Shown here: piece after piece, positions 1 to 9,595 of the stretch
Position numbering within the stretch: the first letter of the stretch is position 1
Layout: each line of letters opens with the position of its first letter
Source of the DNA: an uncultured Dorea sp.
Lineage (GTDB): Bacteria; Bacillota; Clostridia; Lachnospirales; Lachnospiraceae
Reading direction: 5' to 3'
NCBI GenBank assembly: GCA_947388185.1
Contig: CANDQP010000011.1
Coordinates: forward strand, 1-45,354
Length of the DNA stretch: 45,354 nt
The notes under the pieces: generated by a model
What the model was told of the DNA's origin: nothing
The model's database searches: none
Seen by the model: the letters and a program-made list of their open reading frames with translations, nothing else
Position numbers and translations under genes: made by a program

Positions 1-88
1 ACATTTGCCCTGGCGGCAGGATTCCAGATATTAATGAAGAGATGGGCAGAACGGAAGAAATATATTAAAAAAATGGAGGATTGAGAAG

Positions 89-1102
89 ATGCTATATGAA
101 GAAGTATTGGCGAATGCCAGAACATGTATGGGTGAATATTGCAAGGCTTGTCCGGTGTGCAACGGCAAGGCATGCAGGAATCAGATACCGGGGCCGGGCG
201 CGAAAGGAAGCGGGACGGTTGCGATCCGCAACTACGACAAGTGGCAGGAGATCTGCCTCAATATGGATACGATCTGCGAGAACCAGCCGGTGAGTACAGC
301 GTTTGGGCTGTTCGGGCAGCAGTTTGCCGCACCGATATTTGCGGCGCCGATCGGGGCTATGAAGCTTCACTATGGGGATAAATATGACGACCTTCAGTAT
401 AATGATATCCTGGTATCCGCCTGTGCGGACGCGGGGATCGCCGCATTTACAGGCGACGGGACGAATCCGGCGGTGATGGAGGCGGCAACCAGAGCGATCG
501 GCCAGAAGGGCGGCAAAGGGATACCGACAGTAAAACCATGGGATATCAATACATTGAAGGAGAAATTCTCCCTGGTTAAGGAAAGCGGTTCATTCGCGGC
601 GGCGATGGATATAGATGCGGCGGGACTGCCGTTTCTCAAGAACCTGACACCGCCTGCAGGAAGCAAGTCTGTGGAAGAGCTGGCAGGAATCGTTGCCGAG
701 GCGGGAGTTCCGTTCATCGTGAAGGGTGTTATGACGGTGAAGGGCGCGCTGAAGGCGAAGGAAGCGAATGCAGCAGGAATCGTTGTATCTAATCACGGCG
801 GACGTGTCCTTGACCAGTGTCCGGCGACGGCAGAAGTATTAGAAGAGATCGCGGCGGCTGTCGGCAAGGATATGAAGATCTTCGTGGACGGCGGGATCCG
901 TTCCGGCGTGGATGTGTTCAAGGCGCTGGCGCTTGGTGCGGACGCGGTTCTGATCGGACGTCCATTCGTGTCGGCTGTGTATGGCGGCGGCGCAGAGGGC
1001 GTAGCGGCTTACACGGCGAAGCTTACGGCGGAGTTAGAAGATACCATGGCTATGTGCGGCGCCCATTCATTGGAGGAGATCTCAAGAGATATGGTGAGAT
1101 AG
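89..1102 (+). CDS. alpha-hydroxy-acid oxidizing protein (FMN-dependent, lactate oxidase/glycolate oxidase-like)
   Basis: ORF 337 aa; FMN-oxidoreductase motifs GIVVSNHGGRVLDQCPAT, KIFVDGGIRSGVDVFKALALGADAVLIGRPF; RBS ggagg upstream. Confidence 0.9.
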   Translation: MLYEEVLANARTCMGEYCKACPVCNGKACRNQIPGPGAKGSGTVAIRNYDKWQEICLNMDTICENQPVSTAFGLFGQQFAAPIFAAPIGAMKLHYGDKYDDLQYNDILVSACADAGIAAFTGDGTNPAVMEAATRAIGQKGGKGIPTVKPWDINTLKEKFSLVKESGSFAAAMDIDAAGLPFLKNLTPPAGSKSVEELAGIVAEAGVPFIVKGVMTVKGALKAKEANAAGIVVSNHGGRVLDQCPATAEVLEEIAAAVGKDMKIFVDGGIRSGVDVFKALALGADAVLIGRPFVSAVYGGGAEGVAAYTAKLTAELEDTMAMCGAHSLEEISRDMVR

Positions 1103-1105
1103 TCC

Positions 1106-2083
1106 ATGAAGAGTCTGAATGAAGATATCAAATCAGGACAGTTTAAGAAGGTCTATCTCCTGTACGGGGAGGAGGCCTATCTGAAGAAGCAGTATAAGGA
1201 CCGGATGACGAAGGCCATGATCCCAAACGGGGATACGATCAATTATGCTTATTTTGAAGGGAAGGGGATCCGGCCCGGTGAGCTTATTGATCTGGCGGAG
1301 ACGATGCCTTTTTTTGCAGAGCGCCGGCTGATCGTGGTGGAGAATTCGGGGTTTTTCAAGAATGCAGTCCCGGAGCTGGCGGATTATATCAAGGAGATGC
1401 CGGATACGGCCTGTTTCCTCTTCATAGAGAGTGAAGTGGACAAGCGGGGGAAGCTTTTTAAGGCAGTGAAGGACAAGGGACGTATCGTTGAAATGGGGCG
1501 GCAGGATGAGAAGACACTGCTCTACTGGATCGCGGGCAATGTGAAGAGAGAAGGGCGGCAGATCAAGGAGTCGGCCGCCCGTTATCTGGTGTCTAAGACA
1601 GGGACGGATATGGAGAATCTGGAAAAGGAGCTGGAGAAACTATTCTCCTATACCCTTGGAAGCAGCGAGATCACGGTGCAGGATATCGATGCAGTCTGTA
1701 CCACCCAGATCTCTAATAAGATCTTCGATATGGTCGAGGCGGTGGCAGAGAAGAAGCAGAGAAAGGCGCTTGATTATTATTATGATCTGCTCGCACTAAA
1801 AGAGCCTCCGATGCGGATCCTGTATCTCCTGTCACGCCAGTTTAAGCTGCTGTTAGAGGTAAAAGAACTGTTAAGAAGAGGGTATGACAAGGGGCAGATC
1901 GCGAAGACTGCGAAGCTGCATCCCTTTGTTGCGGGCAAATATATGCAGCAGTGCAGGAGTTTTACCGCATCTGAGCTGCGCGGGATCATGGAGGAGGCCG
2001 CCGATACCGAGGAGCTGGTGAAGACGGGGCGGCTGAACGACGTGATGAGCGTAGAAATATTTATTGTGAAATTCAGTATATGA
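1106..2083 (+). CDS. holA: DNA polymerase III subunit delta
   Basis: ORF 325 aa; YLLYGEEAYLKKQYKDRM N-terminus and HolA-like layout; directly upstream of lepA. Confidence 0.88.
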   Translation: MKSLNEDIKSGQFKKVYLLYGEEAYLKKQYKDRMTKAMIPNGDTINYAYFEGKGIRPGELIDLAETMPFFAERRLIVVENSGFFKNAVPELADYIKEMPDTACFLFIESEVDKRGKLFKAVKDKGRIVEMGRQDEKTLLYWIAGNVKREGRQIKESAARYLVSKTGTDMENLEKELEKLFSYTLGSSEITVQDIDAVCTTQISNKIFDMVEAVAEKKQRKALDYYYDLLALKEPPMRILYLLSRQFKLLLEVKELLRRGYDKGQIAKTAKLHPFVAGKYMQQCRSFTASELRGIMEEAADTEELVKTGRLNDVMSVEIFIVKFSI

Positions 2084-2109
2084 TTCGGATGATAGAAGGG
2101 GAATAGTAA

Positions 2110-3924
2110 ATGGCAGGAATAGATCAGAGTAAGATTCGTAATTTTTGTATTATAGCGCATATCGACCACGGGAAATCGACGCTGGCGGACCGCATCATTG
2201 AGATGACAGGTCTTCTGACCAGCCGTGAGATGCAGTCCCAGGTGTTGGATAATATGGAGCTTGAGCGGGAGAGAGGAATCACGATCAAGGCGCAGGCGGT
2301 GCGCATCGTCTACCAGGCGAAGAGTGGGGAGGAATATATATTCAACCTGATCGATACGCCGGGACACGTGGATTTTAACTATGAGGTATCAAGAAGCCTT
2401 GCAGCCTGCGACGGTGCGATCCTGGTGGTGGATGCGGCTCAGGGAGTGGAGGCGCAGACGCTGGCGAATGTCTATCTGGCCCTGGATCATGACCTGGATG
2501 TGATGCCGGTCATCAATAAGATCGACCTTCCAAGTGCGGAGCCGGAGAGGGCGATCGAGGAGATCGAGGATGTGATTGGGATCGAGGCGGCGGATGCACC
2601 GCAGATCTCGGCAAAGACCGGGCTTAATGTAGAAGAAGTGCTGGAGCAGATCGTGGAGAAGATCCCGGCGCCGACAGGTGATCCGGCGGCGCCGCTTAAG
2701 GCGCTGATCTTCGACTCCTTATATGATTCCTATAAGGGTGTGATCGTATTCTGCAGGATCAAGGAGGGAACGGTCAGGAAGGGAACACCGATCCTGATGA
2801 TGGCGACCGGAGCGAAGGCAGAGGTGGTTGAGGTCGGATATTTCGGCGCGGGACAGTTCATCCCTTGTGAGGAACTGAGCGCGGGGATGGTCGGCTATAT
2901 CACGGCAAGCCTTAAGAATGTGAAGGATACCCGTGTGGGCGATACCATCACGAATGCTTCGAATCCGTGTAAGGAACCGCTCCCGGGTTATAAGAAGGTC
3001 AATCCGATGGTGTACTGCGGCATGTATCCGGCGGACGGAGCCAAGTACCCGGATCTCCGGGATGCGCTGGAGAAGCTTCGGCTTAATGATGCGTCTCTGC
3101 AGTTTGGGCCGGAGACGTCTGTCGCGCTGGGATTTGGTTTCCGGTGCGGTTTCTTAGGGCTTCTGCATCTGGAGATCATACAGGAGCGTCTGGAGAGGGA
3201 GTACAATCTGGATCTGGTGACGACGGCGCCGGGGGTTATCTACAAGGTCCATAAGACTAACGGCGAGGTGATCGAACTGACGAACCCGACCAATCTGCCG
3301 GACCCGTCGGAGATCGAATATATGGAGGAGCCTATGGTGAAGGCGGAGATCATGGTTACCTCAGAATTCATCGGGGCGATCATGGATCTGTGCCAGGAGC
3401 GCAGAGGGGTGTATGACGGGATGGAATATATCGAGGAGACCCGCGCGGTGCTTCGGTATCATCTGCCGCTCAACGAGATCATCTATGATTTCTTCGATGC
3501 GCTCAAATCACGCTCCAGAGGCTATGCATCCTTCGACTATGAGATGGACGAGTATGTACAGTCGAACCTGGTGAAGCTGGATATTCTGATCAACAAAGAA
3601 GAAGTAGACGCATTGTCCTTCATTATCCATGCAGATACAGCCTATGAGCGCGGGCGGAAGATGTGTGAGAAGCTTAAGGAAGAGATTCCAAGGCAGCTCT
3701 TCGAGATTCCGATCCAGGCGGCGATCGGCAGCAAGATCATTGCCAGAGAGACCGTGAAGGCCATGAGGAAGGACGTGCTTGCCAAGTGCTACGGCGGCGA
3801 TATCAGCCGTAAGAGGAAGCTTCTTGAGAAGCAGAAGGAAGGCAAGAAGCGTATGCGGCAGGTGGGCAATGTAGAGATCCCGCAGAAGGCATTTATGAGC
3901 GTATTGAAGTTGGATGATAAATAA
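2110..3924 (+). CDS. lepA: elongation factor 4 (LepA GTPase)
   Basis: ORF 604 aa; [22 protein letters not shown]1 motif, [22 protein letters not shown]-terminal [23 protein letters not shown]. Confidence 0.98.
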   Translation: MAGIDQSKIRNFCIIAHIDHGKSTLADRIIEMTGLLTSREMQSQVLDNMELERERGITIKAQAVRIVYQAKSGEEYIFNLIDTPGHVDFNYEVSRSLAACDGAILVVDAAQGVEAQTLANVYLALDHDLDVMPVINKIDLPSAEPERAIEEIEDVIGIEAADAPQISAKTGLNVEEVLEQIVEKIPAPTGDPAAPLKALIFDSLYDSYKGVIVFCRIKEGTVRKGTPILMMATGAKAEVVEVGYFGAGQFIPCEELSAGMVGYITASLKNVKDTRVGDTITNASNPCKEPLPGYKKVNPMVYCGMYPADGAKYPDLRDALEKLRLNDASLQFGPETSVALGFGFRCGFLGLLHLEIIQERLEREYNLDLVTTAPGVIYKVHKTNGEVIELTNPTNLPDPSEIEYMEEPMVKAEIMVTSEFIGAIMDLCQERRGVYDGMEYIEETRAVLRYHLPLNEIIYDFFDALKSRSRGYASFDYEMDEYVQSNLVKLDILINKEEVDALSFIIHADTAYERGRKMCEKLKEEIPRQLFEIPIQAAIGSKIIARETVKAMRKDVLAKCYGGDISRKRKLLEKQKEGKKRMRQVGNVEIPQKAFMSVLKLDDK

Positions 3925-5111
3925 TGAGACCATTAGAGTTGTATATTCATATTCCGTTTTGTGTAAGAAAATGTCAATATTGTGACTTCCTGTCCGCCCC
4001 TTCCACGGCAAAGGAGCGGCAGGAGTATGTGAAAGGCCTTTGCCGGCAGATCCGTTCCTACGGTGAGACGGCGAAGGCTTATCGCGTTGTGAGCATCTTC
4101 GTGGGCGGCGGAACACCGTCTATCCTGGAGGCCGGACAGATCCTTGATATATTCGCAGCGGTCTATGATACATTTGCCGTGGAAGCGGGGGCTGAGATCA
4201 CCATAGAGATGAATCCCGGTACGGTGACGGAAGAGAAGCTTGCGGCTTATAAGAAGGCGGGGATCAACCGGCTGAGTATCGGCCTGCAGTCGGTGAAGAA
4301 CGATGAGCTTCAGACACTTGGGCGGATCCACACGTATGAGGAATTCTTAAAGACTTATGAGCTTGCCAGGGAAGCCGGGTATCGGAACATCAACATTGAT
4401 CTGATGTCAGCCATACCGGGTCAGACGGTGGAAGGATGGGAGGAGACGCTTCGGAAGGCGGCAGAATTAAGACCGGAGCATATCTCGGCTTACAGCCTGA
4501 TCATTGAGGAAGGGACACCTTTTTATGAGAGATACGGTGAAAGGTGTGCGGATGAGAGGCACGCGGAGAAACGGAGTATTGGTGAAGCCGGAAGGGTGAC
4601 GGCAGAAGGCGGGAATATTGGCGGAGTGCGCCATGGAATTGCCGGCGCCATGGAATTACCAGGAGAAGAGGAAGAACGGCAGATGTATTGGCGGACGAAG
4701 AGTATCCTCGAAGAGTACGGGTATCACCGGTATGAGATCTCGAATTATGCTCTGCCGGGATATGAGTGCAGGCATAACCTGGGGTACTGGGACCGGACGG
4801 AGTATCTGGGGATCGGAGCGGGTGCGGCGTCGCTTATGGATAACCGGCGTTGGGATGACGGCGGGGAGCCGGCGGCATTAAGCCGGACGGAGCAGATGGA
4901 GGAGTGTATGTTCCTGGGGCTTCGGAAGACAGAAGGGGTATCGAAGGTGCGGTTCGAAGGGGAATTCGGGTGCAGTATGGAGAGTGTCTACGGTGAAGTG
5001 CTTGAGAGGATGTATGGGCTGGGGATGATGGAAGAGGCAGAAGGGTACGTGCGGCTGACAGAGCGGGGGATTGATGTGAGCAATGGGGTGATGTGTGAGT
5101 TTTTGCTGTGA
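3924..5111 (+). CDS. hemW: radical SAM HemW-like protein (coproporphyrinogen III oxidase-like/heme chaperone)
   Basis: ORF 395 aa; CVRKCQYCDF radical SAM CxxxCxxC, IFVGGGTPSIL, SIGLQS, YEISNYALPGYECRHNLGYW; stop/start overlap with lepA. Confidence 0.93.
   Translation: MRPLELYIHIPFCVRKCQYCDFLSAPSTAKERQEYVKGLCRQIRSYGETAKAYRVVSIFVGGGTPSILEAGQILDIFAAVYDTFAVEAGAEITIEMNPGTVTEEKLAAYKKAGINRLSIGLQSVKNDELQTLGRIHTYEEFLKTYELAREAGYRNINIDLMSAIPGQTVEGWEETLRKAAELRPEHISAYSLIIEEGTPFYERYGERCADERHAEKRSIGEAGRVTAEGGNIGGVRHGIAGAMELPGEEEERQMYWRTKSILEEYGYHRYEISNYALPGYECRHNLGYWDRTEYLGIGAGAASLMDNRRWDDGGEPAALSRTEQMEECMFLGLRKTEGVSKVRFEGEFGCSMESVYGEVLERMYGLGMMEEAEGYVRLTERGIDVSNGVMCEFLL
4629..4662 (+). repeat. 17-bp imperfect tandem duplication inside hemW
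   Basis: cgccatggaattgccgg directly followed by cgccatggaattaccag (2 mismatches). Confidence 0.85.
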
Positions 5112-5151
5112 TGATTGGGGTCAGCGGTTTAAGGGGAGCTTACTTATAGAA

Positions 5152-5182
5152 CCCGGCCATTTTGTTAACGAAAATGGCCGGG
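5152..5182. terminator. perfect 12-bp stem-loop between convergent hemW and the AAA-ATPase-like gene; likely bidirectional terminator
   Basis: CCCGGCCATTTT-gttaacg-AAAATGGCCGGG, arms exactly complementary. Confidence 0.65.
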
Positions 5183-5202
5183 GAGATAGGTTTTCAGAGA
5201 TA

Positions 5203-6774
5203 CTACAGGTATTCTATCCTACAAGAGTGTTTTTTATTCTTTTTGTCATAGTTGATTCCAACCAGAAGAATTTTACCTCCAAAATCTTCCACAGCCTGTA
5301 TATATTGTTTGTTTCTGATCTGTGCAATGGCGCCTTCTGATGAATTATTCCATTTCAATTCTATAAGCAACAGCGGTTTATCAGATCCTCTCTTGGGGAG
5401 GAACACTATATCTGCATAGCCTTGTCCGCTCGGAAGTTCTTGAAATTCCAGATAATCTTTCACCCGGCTGATATAAGCCAGCTGAATAACTGCGCGCAGA
5501 GACTGCTCATTGTTATAGAATAAGGGCGAGGAATATTCCGTGTGGATCTTATCCAACAGTCTGGCCACCGTTTCTTCATCCATATGCAATGTAGCATCCA
5601 ATAACTGCTCTGATTGACGGATTACTTGTATCATTTCAGGGCTGTCTGCATTTTTTATGGCACGCAGGAATTCTTCCGTTACTTCTTGATTAGGGATAAA
5701 TACGCTTTCAGCAGATACATCATAAGTCAGATACCCCAGATGTACCAGCAGTGTAAGCACATCATCCCTACTGTGGAAAGTAGTCATATCATTTTGAAAG
5801 GTATTGGTATCTATTTTACATTTCATGCCACCGAGCATGGATAAGATCATGTCCTTGAGGCCGTTAAAATTCATAGTGATATAGGTTCTCAGGGATTCGT
5901 ATGTCTCTGTCTGTGCCCAGTAGCTTCCGAAGCGTTTACGGTTTATAGCATCTAATACTGATTTGGGGCTGTATATGTGAAGGTGATCGCCCAGAATATA
6001 GCCATCGTACCAATGCTGCAACTCATGGAAATCCAGACTGGATTCTTCGCACAGCCTGCGGACTTCATCCTCTGTAAAACCGACATATTCTTCTAACGGC
6101 GAGGAATCCACCATGGTAAATTCATAGAAATCGCTTAGTGCGGACTGATTGCCATATTTCTTAATGGGCAGAATTCCTGTCATATAAGCGGCCTCAATCA
6201 TCTTATCGGTCAGGCTGCTTCGGAAAAGCCCCCGCAAAAGCTGGACGTATTCTTCCTGCAGGGATTTATCTTCCTTCGCCTCCCGGAACAGGGCGTCCCA
6301 TTCATCGATGATGACGATAAACTTCGAATCAGACCTGGCAGTAATATCAGAGAGAGCAACCGGCAGCGAATGTTCTGATATTTCGACACGGTCCGGATAA
6401 ATCTCCCGTAACTCTTTGATGACAGCTTTTTGTAGGTTTTTAACGGTATCTTTCATGTTGTCTGCAGTTGAGATGAACCATGTAATATCCAGATACAGTA
6501 CGTTGTACTGGTTCAAATGTAGTTGATAAGAAGACTTTTTGGCAATCTTCATATTATGAAAAAGCTCTTCTGAATCACAGCTCTTATCATAATAGGCACA
6601 TAACATCTGGGCGGCGAAGGATTTCCCGAATCGTCTCGGCCGGTTGACACAGGTAAGCTTTTGCTTCGTTCCCAGAGTATGATTAATATAATCGATCAGC
6701 CCTGTCTTGTCGATGTATTCTCCTTTTCGTATGGATTGAAACCCGTCATTCCCAGGATTCAGATACTTTCCCAT
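5203..6774 (-). CDS. AAA-ATPase-like protein with C-terminal PD-(D/E)XK-type nuclease domain
   Basis: ORF 523 aa; Walker A-like region VNRPRRFGKSFAAQML, FIVIIDEWDALF, C-terminal ADIVFLPKRG..LLLIELKWN; RBS gggagg upstream of ATG. Confidence 0.87.
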   Translation of the reverse strand: MGKYLNPGNDGFQSIRKGEYIDKTGLIDYINHTLGTKQKLTCVNRPRRFGKSFAAQMLCAYYDKSCDSEELFHNMKIAKKSSYQLHLNQYNVLYLDITWFISTADNMKDTVKNLQKAVIKELREIYPDRVEISEHSLPVALSDITARSDSKFIVIIDEWDALFREAKEDKSLQEEYVQLLRGLFRSSLTDKMIEAAYMTGILPIKKYGNQSALSDFYEFTMVDSSPLEEYVGFTEDEVRRLCEESSLDFHELQHWYDGYILGDHLHIYSPKSVLDAINRKRFGSYWAQTETYESLRTYITMNFNGLKDMILSMLGGMKCKIDTNTFQNDMTTFHSRDDVLTLLVHLGYLTYDVSAESVFIPNQEVTEEFLRAIKNADSPEMIQVIRQSEQLLDATLHMDEETVARLLDKIHTEYSSPLFYNNEQSLRAVIQLAYISRVKDYLEFQELPSGQGYADIVFLPKRGSDKPLLLIELKWNNSSEGAIAQIRNKQYIQAVEDFGGKILLVGINYDKKNKKHSCRIEYL

Positions 6775-6886
6775 GAACAGACCTCCCTATCGATGTGTAA
6801 GCATGAGCACATGTCATTTTGATGCCTTGCATTATATTATAAATGCTTTTTGTAATTTTTACAATGTACCGGGGTGTAAATAACAT

Positions 6887-6912
6887 ATATTCCAACCATG
6901 CAGTTGGAATAT
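6887..6912. promoter_or_regulatory. perfect 10-bp inverted repeat, candidate operator upstream of the alpha/beta hydrolase
   Basis: ATATTCCAAC-catgca-GTTGGAATAT. Confidence 0.5.
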
Positions 6913-6957
6913 TTTGAACAAATGCGGGAATTGTACTAAAACATATTGTATCCAGCC

Positions 6958-6966
6958 TGTTATAAT
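6958..6966 (+). promoter_or_regulatory. extended -10 promoter element (TGTTATAAT) for the hydrolase gene
   Basis: TGnTATAAT consensus about 58 nt upstream of the ATG at 7024; no strong -35. Confidence 0.55.
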
Positions 6967-7023
6967 AGGATCAGGAACTTTTTAACCGGGAAATATAAAC
7001 AAAATTAAGAAAGGAAGAAAAAG

Positions 7024-8046
7024 ATGGATGCAAAATATTTAGTCCGCGATGATGCGGAAAAATGGGCGAATCCTGAACTGGCTGATGTATTTGAGATGGG
7101 GCTTCCCATTTCCTTTGAGGAATGGTTGGACGAGCCGGGAACGAATGCGGAGAAAAGGGCGAAATACAGTATGCCCCTTGAGGAGACCCACAATGAGCGG
7201 ACAGAGACGTACGAAGTGCCGGGATGCCCGGAGGAACCGGACGCGCCTGCAGTAAGGATTCTTGTCACTTACCCGGCAAATAGAAAACGCAAGATGCCGT
7301 GCGTGATCGGGATTGCAGGAGGCGGATTGATCCTCTCATTTGCGGCGATCATGGCACCGGAGAAGCTTGCAGACGATCTGGGGGCGATCGTGGTATCCTT
7401 CAACTACAGATGTCTGTTTGATGATTCCAAATATCCGGAAGCATTAAACGACTGTCACGCGGTGTACAAATATGTGTTGGATCACGCCAAGGATCTAGGT
7501 GTTGATGAGAAGAGAGTGCTCCTCTATGGCGTCAGTTCCGGCGGGCACCTCGCATTGGCGCTCTGTCACCGATTGAAGAGGCATAACTATCATCCGCGTG
7601 GATGTATCGCGATCGGACCTGTTGCGGATAACCGACTGATCTACCCTTCCAGCGTAAGAAGCGGCAATACATGGAACAGCCAGGCGCTGTACCGGACCGG
7701 CAAAGAATGGCTGGGCGATCAGGGGAACGATGCATTTCTGTCGCCGGAAGCATTCCCGAATCATGCGACGGTGAAGGAGTGTGAAGGGCTTGCACCGACA
7801 ATTATCTATACTTATGAGACGGATGTCTGCCTGGATCCAAGCCTGATGTATGCATCCAAACTGGTGCAGGCCGGTGTGTTCACACAGTTGTATCTGTTTG
7901 GAGGACAGAATCATATCTGTAACTGTAATGCTTATCTGAATACGCCGGACAGCGAGCAGGCGGAAGAATACCGTGATATGTTGAAACGTGATGTGGATAT
8001 GCTGGTAAAGAATGATCTTCGGAGATTATGGCAGCAGGAAGAATAA
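7024..8046 (+). CDS. alpha/beta hydrolase (esterase/lipase-like)
   Basis: ORF 340 aa; oxyanion-region GIAGGGLILS and nucleophile elbow YGVSSGGHLALALCHRL; RBS gaaaggaagaaa. Confidence 0.85.
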   Translation: MDAKYLVRDDAEKWANPELADVFEMGLPISFEEWLDEPGTNAEKRAKYSMPLEETHNERTETYEVPGCPEEPDAPAVRILVTYPANRKRKMPCVIGIAGGGLILSFAAIMAPEKLADDLGAIVVSFNYRCLFDDSKYPEALNDCHAVYKYVLDHAKDLGVDEKRVLLYGVSSGGHLALALCHRLKRHNYHPRGCIAIGPVADNRLIYPSSVRSGNTWNSQALYRTGKEWLGDQGNDAFLSPEAFPNHATVKECEGLAPTIIYTYETDVCLDPSLMYASKLVQAGVFTQLYLFGGQNHICNCNAYLNTPDSEQAEEYRDMLKRDVDMLVKNDLRRLWQQEE

Positions 8047-8055
8047 TCATCATAA

Positions 8056-8107
8056 GATAAAAAGGGGGACAGGACAAATGCGGAGGATTTGCCCTGTCCC
8101 TTTTTAT
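8056..8107 (+). terminator. Rho-independent terminator downstream of the hydrolase
   Basis: aaaaaggggga caggacaaat-gcggag-gatttgccctgtcccttttt, near-perfect stem with T-run. Confidence 0.8.
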
Positions 8108-8139
8108 GGCGAAGTATCCCAATCAGAGGTGAACGATAC

Positions 8140-8169
8140 TTGATAATCCTGTTTGTGTCGTGTTATGAT
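8140..8169 (+). promoter_or_regulatory. candidate sigma-A promoter for the ATPase/nuclease cassette
   Basis: TTGATA (8140-8145), 18-bp spacer, TATGAT (8164-8169) with TGT extension. Confidence 0.5.
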
Positions 8170-8200
8170 AAACGTATGAATTCCAGAGGGTGAAAGTAAT

Positions 8201-9595
8201 ATGCCGGCAGGAGGGAATATGAGAAGAAGAGTAATCATTGAGGACTTTGGGAAGATTGAACATGTCGAATTAGAAATGAAACCAATGATGATGTTTGTGG
8301 GAGATAATAATAGCGGGAAGAGTTATCTGATGAACCTTCTATGGGGATTTTCTTCGGAAAGCAGTGCGCTGTTGACTGATCTGACGGAGGACATATTGAA
8401 CTCGGATTTGTACAAAGAATGCGAGCAGTATATGATGGAGAAGATAGTTGAGGGAGAGATAGAAGAAATATTATCTGCGAAATGGTTTATAAAGTTCCTA
8501 AAGTTACTGAACTTATGTATTGAACATAATAAAGATCATTTTGTCTCAGAGATATTTAATAAGGAGATGCATATAGGAAAATTGAAATTGGATATGGAGG
8601 ATGAAGAGAAAATTGAAATTATAGTAGAAAACAGATCGATATATTTTGAGGTGACGAACAGGGGGAGGACGAATAGAGAAAAACCGGATTATATTATTAC
8701 TGAAAAAACATTGTGGATTAGATTGTTCAGATATTATCAGATGGGAATGCAGATTGAGGGGAAGGATGCATTACAGAGGAAAAGGTATGTTAAGTTCGTG
8801 TTAAATATGCTGTTGAAATATTGGACAGAAATATCTGTCCAAGAAGGTGATCCGGTATTTCTTCCATCTTCCCGGACCGGGTTCGTTTTGTCTAAGAATC
8901 TGATCATTAATCATATGTATGAGAATAGTTTTAACAGAGAATCAGATCTTGTGCCGTCGTATTTTACGAAGCCTGTAATCAGTTTTTTGAAATTATTGAA
9001 CAGTGTGGGGGAAATAGAGGGAAAGAACCAGGAATTATGCAAATTGGCAGAGTTTATTGAGCAGTCCGTTCTACATGGTCAGGTTGAAAGACAGGATACG
9101 ATCTCACGGGCGTTTCTATATAAACCAGATAATATGAATGATTCTATTCAGATGTATCTTGCTTCAGCAGTGGTTACGGAGATTACCCCATTATACCTGC
9201 TGTGCAAATATCAGCATAGGATATCGCAGATGTTTATAGAGGAGCCGGAGATGTGTCTTCATCCGCAATTACAGACAGCGGTCGCAAAGGTTCTGGTTAG
9301 AATGTGCAGTATGGGAATACCGGTGATCATGACTACACACAGTGATATTATCATCCAGTATATCAACAATATGCTCCGTGTAAATAATAGTGATAAAAAG
9401 CAGGAGCTTATGGAGAAGTTTCAGATTGAAGGACAGGATCTGTTGGAAGAGGATCAAGTCGGGGTATATCAGTTTGCTTGTCAGGGAGAAGGGAATTCCA
9501 AAATTGAAGAACTGAAATCCGGAGCGGTGGGATTTGAGACAACAACTTTCAGCAATGCATTCGAAGAGATGCTGGAACTGACATATGATATATAA
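8201..9595 (+). CDS. AAA/OLD-like ATP-binding protein (ABC-type ATPase fold)
   Basis: ORF 464 aa; RRVIIEDFGKIEHVELEMKPMMMFVGDNNSGKSYLM (Walker A), MFIEEPEMCLHPQ (Walker B), MTTHSD (H-loop). Start may be 8219 (MRRRVII), preceded by ggaggg. Confidence 0.85.
   Translation: MPAGGNMRRRVIIEDFGKIEHVELEMKPMMMFVGDNNSGKSYLMNLLWGFSSESSALLTDLTEDILNSDLYKECEQYMMEKIVEGEIEEILSAKWFIKFLKLLNLCIEHNKDHFVSEIFNKEMHIGKLKLDMEDEEKIEIIVENRSIYFEVTNRGRTNREKPDYIITEKTLWIRLFRYYQMGMQIEGKDALQRKRYVKFVLNMLLKYWTEISVQEGDPVFLPSSRTGFVLSKNLIINHMYENSFNRESDLVPSYFTKPVISFLKLLNSVGEIEGKNQELCKLAEFIEQSVLHGQVERQDTISRAFLYKPDNMNDSIQMYLASAVVTEITPLYLLCKYQHRISQMFIEEPEMCLHPQLQTAVAKVLVRMCSMGIPVIMTTHSDIIIQYINNMLRVNNSDKKQELMEKFQIEGQDLLEEDQVGVYQFACQGEGNSKIEELKSGAVGFETTTFSNAFEEMLELTYDI

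Noticed and set aside
1-88. Possible C-terminal end of an upstream CDS (frame 1 ends at 84, frame 3 ends at 68)
   Set aside because: Two competing short open frames reach the left edge and neither tail is recognisable, so I cannot choose between them.
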